Assembly (NCBI RefSeq): GCF_910592395.1
Contig: NC_088314.1
Location: forward strand, 8,368,001 to 8,432,000
Direction: 5' to 3'
From: Lineus longissimus
Lineage: Eukaryota; Nemertea; Pilidiophora; Heteronemertea; Lineidae
Length of the DNA stretch: 64,000 bases
The stretch's first letter is position 1. Each line of letters opens with the position of its first letter. Under the pieces are notes generated by a model that worked only from the letters and a program-made list of their open reading frames with translations, was not told the DNA's origin and searched no databases. This document shows, in pieces, positions 1 through 13,326 of the stretch. The position numbers and the translations under genes are program-made.

Positions 1-589
1 AATATTATCCTGGCGGTGACTCACGGTGATATCTATCCGCAGTTTGTTTTGTGCAGAATCTGATTTTTACGAAATTGCCAGCATTTTTCTCGAACGGGAG
101 CAGGTGTTTTCTGCGGTTTTTCCATTTCCTGCTTTTCGGGAATGAAAATTGCTTGATGGTCTTTGTGATTGAAACGCTGCGTTGAGAAAAGATACCCATA
201 ATATGTTTTTTTCTCTCCATTATCGACATGATTGGCTTGATTCTGCCTGGAAAATGGGATTTTTTTCTATAACGGTAGATTTTTTGGGGCAAGTAGGTCA
301 AATGGCATTCACAACTAGCATAGGATAGTTATACCCATTGGCATTGGACACCCAGAGGCCAAACACTAACTTAGATGAATATTTATGATTCGACTTTGGT
401 AAAAAATTCTATGATATAAAACATCCCTATTGAATCCCACCAGGAGGCCCAGGTGGTGAATTAGCATGCATGGTCAGGAAATGGCGAGCTCGTTAAATTT
501 GATGAAATATATATTAGGAGATGAAACCAAGCAAAATATGTCTTAATTGACCAGACATTTTATATTGATTGATATAGGAAAATGCATAG

Positions 590-870
590 AACTATCCATT
601 CAAGAAGGGTTGAAACGATGTTAAGTCGTGTTTCAAGTTAAGGCTAAACTTCCTACCTATAATTTTGTACGTGAATGTGCACTTTACTGGAAATTTTATT
701 TGGATAATAGCAAGTATAGAGACTTGATTTTAGTTAGAAATTCATAGAAATATCTAGGGTTGAAACAAATTGGAGCCATGTTTCAAGTTAAGATGACACT
801 TTCTACAGAAGATTTTGTACCCGAGTGGGGATTTTACTACTGAATAAATTTGGTTAGTGTCTAGAATTGA
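590..870. repeat. Two-copy degenerate tandem repeat, ~150 bp period
   Basis: The words GGGTTGAAAC (607 and 757), GTTTCAAGTTAAG, TTTCTAC/TTCCTAC and ATTTTGTAC recur in the same order 150 bases apart. The copies differ by many substitutions, so the duplication is old. No coding potential seen. Confidence 0.65.
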
Positions 871-3800
871 AAAGTGTCAAATTTTCATTTGGGTTGGCTA
901 CGAGTTGATTCATACGCTGGTTGTGAGGTTTATATGCAAATAGGAGAATGTTCATCTCTTGTTGGCGGGAGCAAGTGAATAAGATACCGAGACAAAATGC
1001 GGCGGGAATACTAATGACGATTCGTTATATGTTGTTAAATGCATACATTGCTTGATTCTCAGGCTGGTAAGATTGTCTATAGATCATTGGCAAGGACGAA
1101 TCAGTACATGTCCTGTTACCAATTGTGTGTGTGCCATGTATAGCGCTGGTCACTTTGATGTCTGCATCATGGCAGGACATCTTAAACCTAACTTGCATTG
1201 AAAGCCAAAAACTTATATCAGAATCCCTATGCATCATTAGTCTCTTTACATACACTTGTTCCATGCCCGCCAACACTCGCTGCCAGTAATCAAGTTCTAA
1301 ACCAAATATCTTGTTGTAATCATGGGCCTGTGAAGATACACATATATTGTGTGGGGGCTTGTCAATTACTATGTGAATGGTCAATTTAGGTATCTTCACT
1401 TGCCTGTGATCACATGGTGCAATAGGAGTCAATTTTGGCGGAGAGAACGTCCTTCGATCTGCTGGGAGAATGACAGGACTGCCACTCGGGTGTGATCCCC
1501 CTGTTACACGGCCCCTACCCGCACTCACCACTCACAATAGCTCCAATCGATTCCAAACCAAACCCAGGACACTGCGTATAGATTTCGATTGGATTCGCCA
1601 TTGAGTAGATCACGTAGTCGATCCTCTAATACCATGACTCGAGAGCGTGACGCTGTAATCGGAAAATCCAATGAGATTTTCCGTGATTCGCTACGATTTT
1701 CTGTAGTTCATTGCTAAAGAACAAGCGGGATGAAAACATCACAGGATGAAATGGATAAGTCCATCGATAATGGGCATTAGACAAAAAGCTTCAGAAAAAC
1801 ATGGAGAAGTTCTTTTGGGGAGTTTGAACTGTGAAATTGGTGTATTTCAACTTGAGGGGGTTCTGTGGGATCGTTTGAAACGAGTAGATTATGTGACTTT
1901 GTTTAAAGTTAGCAAGGCGTGTCAGTCTGCAATGAATCGCGGAGGAGGAGGCGGTTTTGGCTGAGGATCAATTTTGAATGAATAGAACTGAAAGGCTTGA
2001 TGATAAATGAAACCGATCATTAGAAATGCGGTGTAGAAAAGATATGTGATTGACTAAATGCTTGTTTGGATCTTTCTTTGAACAAATTGTTTTAGTCACC
2101 CAGCAATGGGTTATCAGGCCCTAGAGAGACCCCTCCATAGGAATGCTGTAGACACCTGTCTGTACTGCGGTGACAGCATATAAATGAGCCACACAATGAT
2201 CCAAACATTTATTCATAAATTCTTGTCACAGGGCAGCGAATAGCTGCACCAGACAGGCGCAATTAATTTCACATTCAAGCAGTGCGGGCATGTCAGATGG
2301 TTTTGAAATTGTTGCGCTAATCCATTTTGAGCTGGTAGGCTAGCAATTATCAGGGTATTAAAGTTTTCATCAGCGGTAATCCGCCTGTAAGCTGTTGACA
2401 ACAATATTTCATAAATTCGACATTCTTGAACAGGATGTGGATCACTTTGTCAAGATTTTGCATTCAGGGTGTTTTTCATTGTGGTCGCTATTGCATTGGT
2501 TGAAGTTCATAATTCATAATTGTTAACCCTTTGCCACTGCAGGACCACCAAGATCGTGGCATAGACCTAGAAACATTTGAAATCATGTTAACAGCAGCTT
2601 GTAGACGTGTTATCAGATGGTGCTGCCATTTCCACCATATTGGGGACGCCTTCAACATTGTCTTAAGGGCTTTATCTTTGAATTATGATGTAATTTTGAT
2701 GGTTTAGTTCGACTTTGAGATTTTGGGGGTTGATGGACCCACCATAGGGTGTAACACAAAGAATCCCCCAGCCAAAATGCAATGCCAAACCATGAATAAA
2801 TCACTGCCCCTTTAAGTTAGATCATGTTTACTTTGTATAAATGATACCCTTATGTGTACTTGTATGAAGCCGTGTGTTCTTGTACGCAACATTTGATGAA
2901 AAAGCATCATTTCCGATAAAAATCATGTCTGAGCAATTTATGCTCTTGGAGATTGATAAAAAGCTTTATAAAATTCTCAAAGGTTTTCTCTGCATCTTCT
3001 TAGAAACCTCATAAACGTCTGTACCGCCTGGTTTGCTAAGGCAACTTCCTTTCTCTAGCGTTGCTTTCAAAAAAAAAAATTTAAAAAGGATCGTTTTCTT
3101 GACTTTGTGGTTCAGCACTCTATGAAATTAAAATTAAAAAATACCTGATGTGCATGTGGATCTGAAGAGAATTTTTCCGCTCCGTTAAAAAAATTGTGAA
3201 AGAAAAGTGTGCTCATCTAAAGCCGTGTTGAGTTTTATAAAGAGACTTTCGAAAGTTGCTGTCACTATAAAAGGAAGGAGAAATATTACGAGCATCTGGT
3301 GTTAGCAGGGATATGAAATTATCGATCTTGGATGAAATTCAGACTTCTTCCTCTTACTTAGCATTGCTAAGTGCTAAATTTGAAAGCTAGAATAGATAGA
3401 TTTCTGTATCAACTCTCAGTGATCTTTGAATTAAAAAAATTCCACCAAATAAAAGCATTTTAGAGTTTATCGAATGAAAGGATTTTTGCAAGAAAGAAAT
3501 TTCAGACCTTTTGCCTTCACTCATTGGCATCCGGGTGTTAGATTTCTTCTAACATTTGAATTTCTTCTTCTTCAAATAGCAAATAGATCCATCACACTGC
3601 CGCTTGTCAAATGAGGCTGCTGTGTCAAAATTAAAAAACATAGCAAATTGTAACTTTAAAATCATAGCAATATAACATGTCAGCAAAATATCATGTCAGC
3701 ATGGCACCCATTTCGATGTGAATAAAATGGATCAGACGCCATTGTCTGAGGTGTCAGCGATGCTACTTCCTATCTCAACAATCTTTGAGATGTCAATGAA

Positions 3801-6770
3801 ATTTAATTTCGACTGACCTTGTTTCTGACCTCTAATATTTGTATCGCTGCATGGTAAAATTCATTGATTTTCTGATTGGCGCTTCTGTTCAATTCGTGAC
3901 AGTATTATGACAGCTAATTGACACTCTTGTCAGGCAATTAGCAAACATCGATATAACGCTTCAAATTAATGGATGATCCATGGTTTATTTTGGTGACCGA
4001 GGGGAACACAGAGTTGCTCAAGAATTTGAAGTGCATGAAACTTAGTTGGTTATAAGTCGTTGATTTCAAATTGTCAAGAGGATGTTCAATTCAATAGGGT
4101 ATCAGCATCCTGCTAGGTGGTGCTGGCTGTCACTAGGTATGATGGTTTTGTCTTGTGTTATAAATGGCCCGTCTTCAGTGTAAGCAGGCTTCTGTTAACC
4201 TATACTAATTACTGATTCGAAATTGCAAAAAAGTAGTTGTCTGTGCTCGTTGCCTGTGGATCTGCTCCTTAGGAAAAGGTGAAGTTGGTACTCTTGATCA
4301 ATTAGAGCTTCATCAAGGCACATTGCAACAACTTGTCTAAAATATTACTAGGTGCAATTTCACTCCAGGGTATACTTTACTCTCGCTTATTTCATGAACT
4401 CTTTAAAACTAAATTGGAAACCACTTAGCCTAGTCGAAACCTTGTCAAAAATGTTGTGAACATTTCGAGTTTGTTTCAGATAATTTCTTGAGGGCACGCC
4501 TTGTAAAATACGTTAATTAGACAAAATGGAAGGTGAAATTAACGCTGACATGATATGAAATTGAGACAAATTTAAAAAGGCTTTGATGGGCTCCTTTTGA
4601 ATTTGACTGGAGTGCAGTTTCAAAGTTAGGTATATTTTCTACTGCAGTGTGTGTACATTGATGTATTAAAAGAAACTACAAGCCAGGTTGGGTTGATATA
4701 GAAAATGTAAACATCAAATTGCTAATGGGAGTCTGTCAGTCTCGACTGCGTTGAAAAATGTAATAATTTTGATGCGTCTGTGGCAGAAACGGAACAAATT
4801 CATCATATTTGAGTTACCTTGCTTTATACCTCACCAATTCCTTTGAAGTGGTCGAACCACTTGGCGTACTGTCAAACTTTTATCGCGCCCATGATTTCAT
4901 CGGTAGACAGATCGCCGGCGGTAACGTCATAATTGGCTCATCATCGACATGGACATATTGAAATTCTCACTATTGCGGTGCCTTGAAGCAAGTTGTCAAC
5001 CGCACACACAAAGTTGCGGTGCGCTCGCTTAGAAAGTTCATATAACTTGTCTGCCCTGAGCAGTTCGGCTTCATTTTGTCTGTTTGTCCTTGGCTACAAA
5101 GCAGACGGATGCTTTGACTGCAGTGAGGTAGGATATGAGACTTCCCTTGACGTCGTCTGAAATTGGAAATCACCAGGTATTGCGAAATTTGGTTTGTGGT
5201 GATATAATGGGACAATTTGGCTCTTCTTTGCAATTTTTTAGGCCATGTTTGGGCTATTTGCATGTTTGGTTACAAGGCTTTCCATGACAACAACTGATCT
5301 GATCTGACATTAGAAATAGCAAGGAAGTCAAAAGCATTTACAAAAAATTTTGATGAAAGGAAAGGATGGCATGTGTGGGCTCTTCCTTTGTACAATGTGG
5401 AACTTGTTAGGTTTTTTTGGGCACTTTATGGTGTTGATTATCTTGTGCTCCTGTTTGGGGATATTGAAATTGCCTGGTCAAGAGATACGATGGTGGGCTT
5501 CTCTCAAAGTCTCTTCAGATGAGGGGTTGTTGAGAAAAATGGTTATGCCATAAAATATTTTAATACTCTGCAAAGGAGAAGTGGTTTGCATCAGTTTATT
5601 TTTTTGGCGGTCCACGAAAATTGCTCGTTTGGCTTCCAAAGTGTCCTCTGATGTGATCGGATATTGGCAATCATGAGTCACCAAAGGCAGACTTATGGAA
5701 AGCTTTGCTGGGAAACTTTGCAGTCCGGTGGTTCTGCTTTGTACCAAGGAGGCCCTGTTGATTGTCTCCAGGGAACGTTTTATGGTTATTGACTGTTGCT
5801 ATCCTTTTTAAGGTAGGATATTGGAATTCGTCAGGTACTTCAGGGAAGCAAAAATTGTTTGATATTGTTTTCAAACATTGCGCTTTCTCCTTACTAATGG
5901 TGTCTTCTTATACGTTTTCGCGGCGACCTGGGGTGGTGTTGGCAGATTAGGATCTTTTTCACTTTCCCACTCCAAAATATCTTGAGGTTGACTCTGGTTT
6001 TGTTATTGGCAGTTAATGGTTTTCTCATTGTTACAGTTATTGCTTTCCTGTTTGGTGAAATTATTTGCAATAAAACACCGTTTGAATGTTTAGTCATGCT
6101 GTCATTACCTGAAACGGTGCCTGTTGAGTCATAATTACACTATTGATGAAAATCATTAGATTCTGTTCCTTTGTAAAAATTCTGCGATATGTCAATCATG
6201 GGCTTTATACATCTATTCGCACGGAACTTGCCTACAGAACTGAACTGAGTCATTCTGAACCCTGCATTGAAAACTTCCAGGGTTGAATTTCATGCCCAAG
6301 TCGTACAAATGTAACCTTGCTTCAAACGTGTCGGATGCTGTTTCGAGTCTATGTAACATTAGATGCTACTTAATGTCAATCATTAAGCCTCAACCGCATG
6401 GAATCTGCGTCAACAGCATTGAGTCATTTCTTTTCTGAAACCTGTAGGTGCGAGTCATTGGATCAGTTCTTTGAGTGTTTGTCATCAGAAAGTTGCGATC
6501 AAATTACGTCCTTGCACCACTCACTTCTCAGTATAATCCTCTCCTTGAGAGATGAAGGTGCCTCGCCAGTCAAGTGAAGTAGGTTTCCTCTTACAATCTG
6601 GGGTGTCGTTAAAACACTCCACAAACAGGTGGATTTTTCCTCACATCCTCAGCTGGAAGCTGCTATAGCCATTGCCAATGACTGAGGACATCAACGAATT
6701 TCTACCATCTTGGGCTAGTTCCCTCCTTGGCTTCTACCAGATGTTGTCCAGCATATCAGAATAGTTGCTC
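871..6770. other. Non-coding stretch without recognised features
   Basis: Only short open frames, none longer than the 168 codons at 1025-1531 (minus), and none resembles a known family or has convincing splice sites. AT-rich, with an A-run near 3070. I see no gene or clear repeat here. Confidence 0.5.
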
Positions 6771-6774
6771 ATTT

Positions 6775-6890
6775 GTGGCAAGAACCTGGAATTGAACCCA
6801 ATGTAGTGTCTCGGCTTGCTCAAAGGCGATGCGATGCTCACTTCAGCGACAACCGCAGGTTGACCGGTTATGATGCGGCTAATATAAACA
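6775..6890 (-). mobile_element. tRNA-derived SINE-like fragment
   Basis: On the minus strand GGTTCAATTCC (plus positions 6788-6798) is a near-consensus RNA polymerase III B box. A plausible A-box-like stretch, TCGCTGAAGTGAG, sits about 40-50 bases upstream of it (plus 6835-6852). This layout is that of a tRNA head. The cloverleaf is degenerate, so a SINE or tRNA relic is likelier than a working tRNA gene. Confidence 0.4.
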
Positions 6891-6899
6891 TTATAATTA

Positions 6900-9800
6900 C
6901 TTGGCCAGGTTCACTCGCTGGCGTGGCAGTCCCTGGAGCATTGTGGATGCCAACTCGCCTCAGAGTGCTTACTTTGATGCTCAGATGACTTGCTTGTACC
7001 TTGTAACCAATCTCAAATCACTGGAGCGTTTCCGTAAGTCGGAGCCTGACATCAAAGGGGCATTGTGCAACTTGTGAGTTATTTCATGCTCGACGTCCAT
7101 GAAATCATCTAAGCTGTTCTTTTCTGATGAAGTTTGTTCTTGTTACCGTTATTGTAAAACAGTGTACAAACTAGCGTTATCAGTTGCTGCGACCTGCGAT
7201 GGAACAGTCGTGACAGTCGTGGTTTGAGTGCTATCCTTCATGGCTCCACCACAGCTTGCAGTGACGAAAATCACCTGTTTGTGCAGTGCTTCATAAGACT
7301 TAGTTCACTAGCATAGTGATGATGCCGATGAGGTTAGATGGTAGAATTCCATGTGGCCCATGAGGAGAGATGTTTTGCTGGCCAGGACATCCCCTGACCT
7401 CTTAACCACATAAATATCTTTCTTCTCACTTCGATGGAAGTGATTTCATGGTCCCTGATCCTATCATCGAAAGCGACTGTTTCCTAACTTCATAGTTATA
7501 TGTTCTATCATTTTGTCCTGATTAATATAATCATTTTGTGATTTATGGAGCTATTGTCGCTCTCCCCAATTCAATCAGACCGAAAACAATCGGAGCTTAT
7601 CTTGTTCATCTGAAGAAATCATTTCATGGTTCGTGACGGTGAAACTATTGGCAATTATTCTTTTGTAACCTAATACACGTTTATCTAGTTACCACAGGTG
7701 TCAGATTTACCAAAAGGGGTCAGATTGTCCAAAAGGGGGTGATAGTAGGTCTCTAAGCCAAAATGAGATAGTGCTGTAGTCATATCCGTCTTTGAGAGAA
7801 GCATGTAGGTTGATTCATGTGTGGTTGATTCCCTTGTGTTCTCAGGCAGGCCACTTGGCTTGATCTCCACTATATTCAACTGAAACGGTAGAGACAAGGG
7901 TGAAAGTTATCATGACAAAGATCCTTGATCTTTCAAAGGTCTTGTAATACCCTGTCTCTGTCAATTTGTCCATTTGACAACTGGACAGCAGCTACCTAAA
8001 CATCTTAAAACCTTCAGCATTTTAACCGAAAAGACATTCCGACTGTTATTCATTACTGCCATACACACAAGATTTCGATTCCCCTTTCCTCGACTATGCT
8101 GCCTGACCACACTTCAGTACCAATTATCATAAATCGTCAACTCTTTAATGCAGGAACCTGTAACATTTGGCCTTTACCACTGCTTCTTAATTACCAATTA
8201 ACAACTCGCCTGACAATGTAGAAAAAAACCTATGCCTTTCTGCTTCTCGAAAATGTCGGTCCCCTGAAGTGAGCGGGCATTATTGAAAGAACTAGACCAA
8301 AACCTGCTAAAAATTCAACAAACAATTCATCCAAATAGCTTTATTGTCACTATCACCGCAGGGACCTCATAGACCACATGTGTTCCTGACGTGAAAAATA
8401 TTGCGCTGAAATTTAAGCTGAGATATCGCTTCCCGTAGTCTCCAGACAATTTTCTCCCCATCTTTCGTATGCAGAGTCATGCACGGAAGCTGTCACAAGG
8501 ATGTATAGAGGTATCTTCGTAACGCGATCGCTTCAGACCTGTTAGCAAGAGAATTTATAGTAGATTAAAACGAGACAGTTTGAATCCAGAAAAGGATTTA
8601 TTTCACCCCTCATGAATCCCTGGAGCCCCTTCAGGAGATTGTGCCTTGACATGGCTACATATACTGAATTGTTGGAGGAGCTCTTTAGCGTCGAAAATCG
8701 AGAATTCATCTAATGAGGATTTATAAGGTTTTGCGTTTCAATAGATGCTGGTCCCCAAGAAGGACCCGTCGTTTTAATGTTTAGCTTTTGATGGGGAAGG
8801 GTAGTAGTCAAGGTCATCGGATTCCAGTCAATGTGGATTAAGGAAATTGATGGATTTTCTTGCCTGAAAGGTGTAGGGAGGATGTCGTAAGTGCCTCTTG
8901 GTCCAGATTATTACCCTCGTTCAGTTTGAAGTTGAACTCAATGTGACTTGTTATTTGAGAAGTCGTCTCTTCATGTCATCCATGGCGTTTGAAGTCAACA
9001 GAAACTGACCCCATAACTGGACAGAGTCCACCCATTTCACCATGTTTACCCCAAGAAATGCTTCTTTTCTGGAAAGAGGCAAATGTTGTCTTCTGCAACA
9101 TTCTGCTTCTCTGTTGATTGGTGATAGGTTTTAACCTGGCATGACTGATATTGGGTCTGGTGTGGCCATAGTCATGCAGAATCAAATATATTATGTTCTA
9201 ATAACTGTTTGCTCCTGCATTATGATATTTCGACTTTGCTGCTTAACTTTGGCGAACTATGTATGAATGGTGTCATCTCAACCTCCTCCTAAACATATCC
9301 TCACAATTGCTTCTTTTTGAAACAAGGAAGCTGATAAGGGATCTGAGGTCACACCGGCGATGGATTACCACCGGTCGGTTGTTGATGACACCGCTAGTCA
9401 ATAAACCATATTAACCTCACCGTCCATGATGGACAATTTGTTTGATTTACTACCCGATGCTGATGTAGAAATAATGGAATAGAACTAACGGTCTGGATCC
9501 AGGACAGACCATTCATCATGGTATTACCATTGTCCGCAGCTGAAGATGGCACTCGCTATCTAAGAAACAATGGCTGAATGGTGGCAAACGCTTATCATGA
9601 AATTGGTTCAGATTGGCCAAAGTTGCTTATTTGGGTTTCTCTTCCAGGGTAAATGATGATGTGAAACCTTATACGGAAGGGCTGCTCCGTGACAAAGGTT
9701 GAAATAGGTACTGCTGTTGTTTAGCAAAGAGGACAGCAACAACAGTCACAACAATCACAACAATAGGATATGGCAGTGATGCCAGAAGAAACATTTCAAC

Positions 9801-11000
9801 AAGAACTTTTAAGTACCACATGACATAATAAACAAACCAAACAAAAGAAGTTAAACTTTTGTGAGTGTGCTCATCTGCCGTCTTAGTCGCCTTTAAAGAA
9901 ACTGCCACATCTTAGAACATCTCTGCAAGTGAATCATGCGACTTCTTTGGAACCCCACTTGTTGTTGGGAAAAAATATCTCTTTGATTGATAGTCACGAT
10001 AAGATTAATATGTGCGGCCAGATCAGCCCGTTGTGACCAAAACTCCCACTCTAATTAGCCAAATGGACACAAGTAGAGCTTCAAGACTGGTCAGAATGTT
10101 CCAATCCATGTCAACTCGGTTACATACCCACGTGGTCAGCTTTGTGTCACTGCCTTGCTCAATTTGGCAAACCCTAGCGAAATTGCTGCTTGAAAAAGGA
10201 GGTATAGTTATGGGAACCTTTAGTTAGATGGGCAATGTATATTGATGGCGGCTTAATGCTGGTGCTTTGATACTGTGATGGTATTTCTTACACTGTGGTC
10301 GTTTGATGTTTTAGTTGCTTTTGAATGTCAAAAAAAGGATGTTCACTCTGCTTAGCTTTAGCGGGTGAATACTTTGTGCAGAATAGCACCACCAAGTGCA
10401 GAGAAAATGATTGAGGGAGGCGACAAGTGACTCACTCAGATGCCACCTCATCCTGGCAGAGGTGTGAAAAGGTGTGAAAAATGCCTTTGCAAACAGCTGT
10501 AATGCTTTACCACATAGCTCTCTTAGGAGCTACTACCTGGATTTAAGACTAGTTTGATTAGAGGCTAACTATGAACTCTCTTATGGTGAATGATGATCTA
10601 CTTTGAAGATGGATGCTTCTTTTGTCCCTTGCAGGATGCGGGATGTTCATTTCAGAAAGTGACACACGGCCTTATCAGGCTTTGCTGCATCACTGACTGT
10701 TTTCATCTTCTCGGCCGCAGACCATCACGCCCGATTCAGCCATTGTTCTTCCACCATTCGTACAATCATTTCACGCGTTGTGAGCAGACGCATTGAGCCA
10801 CGAATTCGTTATCATTTCTGTCGGGTGAACTCAGTGTCTTGCCGCTAGCCAGCCCAGCTTTGTCTTGTTGTAGGAGTGGAAAGTCTGGAAGGTTCCTATG
10901 ATGTTCAAACGTAAAGAATATTGTAACCGCAGATATTTATGTGCTTTCGAAGTAAATGTGTGAGAAAATTTCCAACTATTACCCATTTATATGCCTTGGT
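6900..11000. other. Non-coding stretch without recognised features
   Basis: Short open frames only (up to about 80 codons), none with family resemblance. No minisatellite or terminal-inverted-repeat element noticed. Confidence 0.5.
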
Positions 11001-11002
11001 GG

Positions 11003-11112
11003 AGTGAGGCAAGTTAGACAAAGATACCTGCATGGAGTCTAGCGCTGACATTGGGGTTCAAGCCAGGGACCTCTTGACTGCTAGCCGAGAGTACAAGTCA
11101 CTTGTCCACACG
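11003..11112 (-). mobile_element. SINE-like repeat, copy 1
   Basis: Shares an exact 23-base word (11009-11031) with 51488-51510, and both copies have a tRNA-like portion on the same side of it. On the minus strand GGCTTGAACCCC resembles a B box, with GTGGACAAGTGAC upstream in A-box position. The shared body beside a tRNA-like head fits a tRNA-derived SINE family. Confidence 0.55.
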
Positions 11113-13138
11113 GTATGTCCTTTAGATTTTACAAACACGTTATTTTTTGAACTTGGCTGCTAGGGGACCCAACTTTGCTAAGGTTTTCAGGGTCTTGGCA
11201 TAATAGAACAGGCAGGGTATTCTCTAGGACAGCAAAATTGAATGCAAATCTGATCGGTGAAGTGATTTCATTCTTATCGTCTTCCCTAGATTAACATCTA
11301 AATTTACCAACAAACCTTCTGCTGCAGCTTAATTTAGCCACCTGATGCCATATTTTGGGGCAAGAGAGACTCGCTGTGACATCCGGCCACATTTAATTCA
11401 CAGATTAGCCATGATATTGTCACATGAAGCTCATGTCCCCGGGCAAAGGTGGAAGTCAGCATGGCCATTTCTCACACTGGGTGATAAATGGCCGGGTGAT
11501 ATTGGCAAGAGATGTTCTGACCCTGTCCCCCTCAGGGTGGTTTCCTCCATGATTCTGCTTATCTGTGGCAAGTTATTGAGAAACAGTGACTTTGTGGTTT
11601 GCTAAAACTTTGCTCCAGGCATTAAGGTTGAAATTTATAGGTTAAATGTGGAATATTTCAGTACAGGGAATCATTAAAACCAATTAGGAGACCTGCTTAT
11701 TTGTGGTTATTTATTGAGAACTGTGTATTGTGGTTTGGTTAAATGTCGTTTCTGGTATTAGGCTGGTAAAGAAGATTAAAAGGTTTGAAATATCAGGTTT
11801 GGTGATTATTTTGAAATTTCACACAAAAATCAAGACATTTGAGGATTTATCTCATTTTGACAGTAAGGTTTTAGGCACTGGGGTCATATCCGTGGTAAAG
11901 TTTCATTCAGGAAAGTGCCCACTGAAATGCTCCCATAATTTTGCCTCTGAAGTCAGCTTTCATCCACCAGTTGCTTTGCGTCTCGAGAAAAAAACAAGTT
12001 CTGAGGTTTCCCCATTTACAACCACATCCTTCAACTTGTGTAAAAAATAGTAATACTCTCCATTCAGTAGAAGCCGTCTCTTCTCACGATTCCGTACCAC
12101 AATCAGGAGAGGATTACTAAACAAAGAAAAGCGCCAAGCGATCTCCTGTGACAGCGTCATGAGTACACCAACTTCAGCCGAGAGAAACGTGATCAAAGGT
12201 TCAGCTCACTTCGCTGCCGCATCAAGTACTTTGCAACGTGAGCAAAGCGGATGCCACGCTCTCTCTCAAAGCAGCCTAATTGACGCGGTCTTTCATTACC
12301 CGCTCTTGGAGCCTCTTATTCATGGCTGAGATTTCCGATCCTTGCCAATACTTAACAAGATGCGAGTCGTCCAATTAAAACAGCAACAAGCGTGCGTGTG
12401 AGTTCTTTTCCTCCTTGCAGCCAAGTCTGCGTGAGTTGTTATCAAGAAGAATTGTGTGTCACAATTTTTGCGTTGGCCACATTGTACTCGTATGTCGAGG
12501 CTTTCAGGCTGTTGCTGTGTTAGTTCTGTGCTGATGCTTTCCATTAGCTCTTTCATTGAAAATGAGCAAATTTGCCAATTTTTAGCATTGCGAAAGTTTC
12601 ATGGTTAAAAGTACACCGAGTTGAACTTCTGACTGCATAAGAGTGCAATATGCCAATAGCTCTCGGTGGTACATGCTGATGCGCTCCAATACAAGTTGAG
12701 ATATATGTCATTATAGCATGGCACGAAACTCCCTCGATTCGATAAAAAGGGCTACTCAGCTGATTCCTATCCAACCAAAGGCAGCCACACCTGAATAGCG
12801 CAAAAGAAGGGTCAAAGTGCCACCTCGTCATGAAGGTCACTCCTAATGAGATGTCCAACACATGCAACAACATCATGCCTGTCTTTATCCATGCTCTGAA
12901 TACAATATATGACCGCTCAATACCGCTTTTGTTCCTTTACTCTGCCTGATTAGCGGAATTAACACTTTGCGCAACTAGACTTCCTGCAATAGCATAATGA
13001 AAACATCGGACAATGAGCTAGCTGGCGCCATTCTGGCATAATGACAGGCTCGCATGCAAAGAGCAGTTCTGTTATATCTTATGTATGTGATATGACAGGT
13101 GTAAGACATGCAGGGTGTGACATGCAGGGGTGTGTCTG
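11113..13138. other. Non-coding stretch without recognised features
   Basis: Open frames of up to 107 codons on both strands (e.g. 11730-12050 plus, 12553-12876 minus) show no domain, no compositional sign of coding and no splice partners. Nothing else seen. Confidence 0.45.
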
Positions 13139-13326
13139 AACCAGTAGTGAGGGTACGAGTTGTCCAATTACAGACTTACAAAATGTGTGGTACCGTACTG
13201 GACCAGAAGTGACGGTCCGAGGTTTTCAATTGCATTACTGACTTACAAAACTATCACTACTGTCCTGGACCAGTAGTAAGGGTCAGACTTTTTCAATTAA
13301 GTTACAGACTTCAGTGATACCGTACA
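13139..13326. repeat. Degenerate tandem repeat, ~66 bp x ~3
   Basis: Three successive blocks begin ACCAGTAGTGAGGGT, ACCAGAAGTGACGGT and ACCAGTAGTAAGGGT (about 13141, 13202 and 13270) and each continues with T-rich sequence, CAATTA/CAATTG, ACAGACTT/CTGACTT and a TACCGT/TCCTGG end. Confidence 0.7.
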
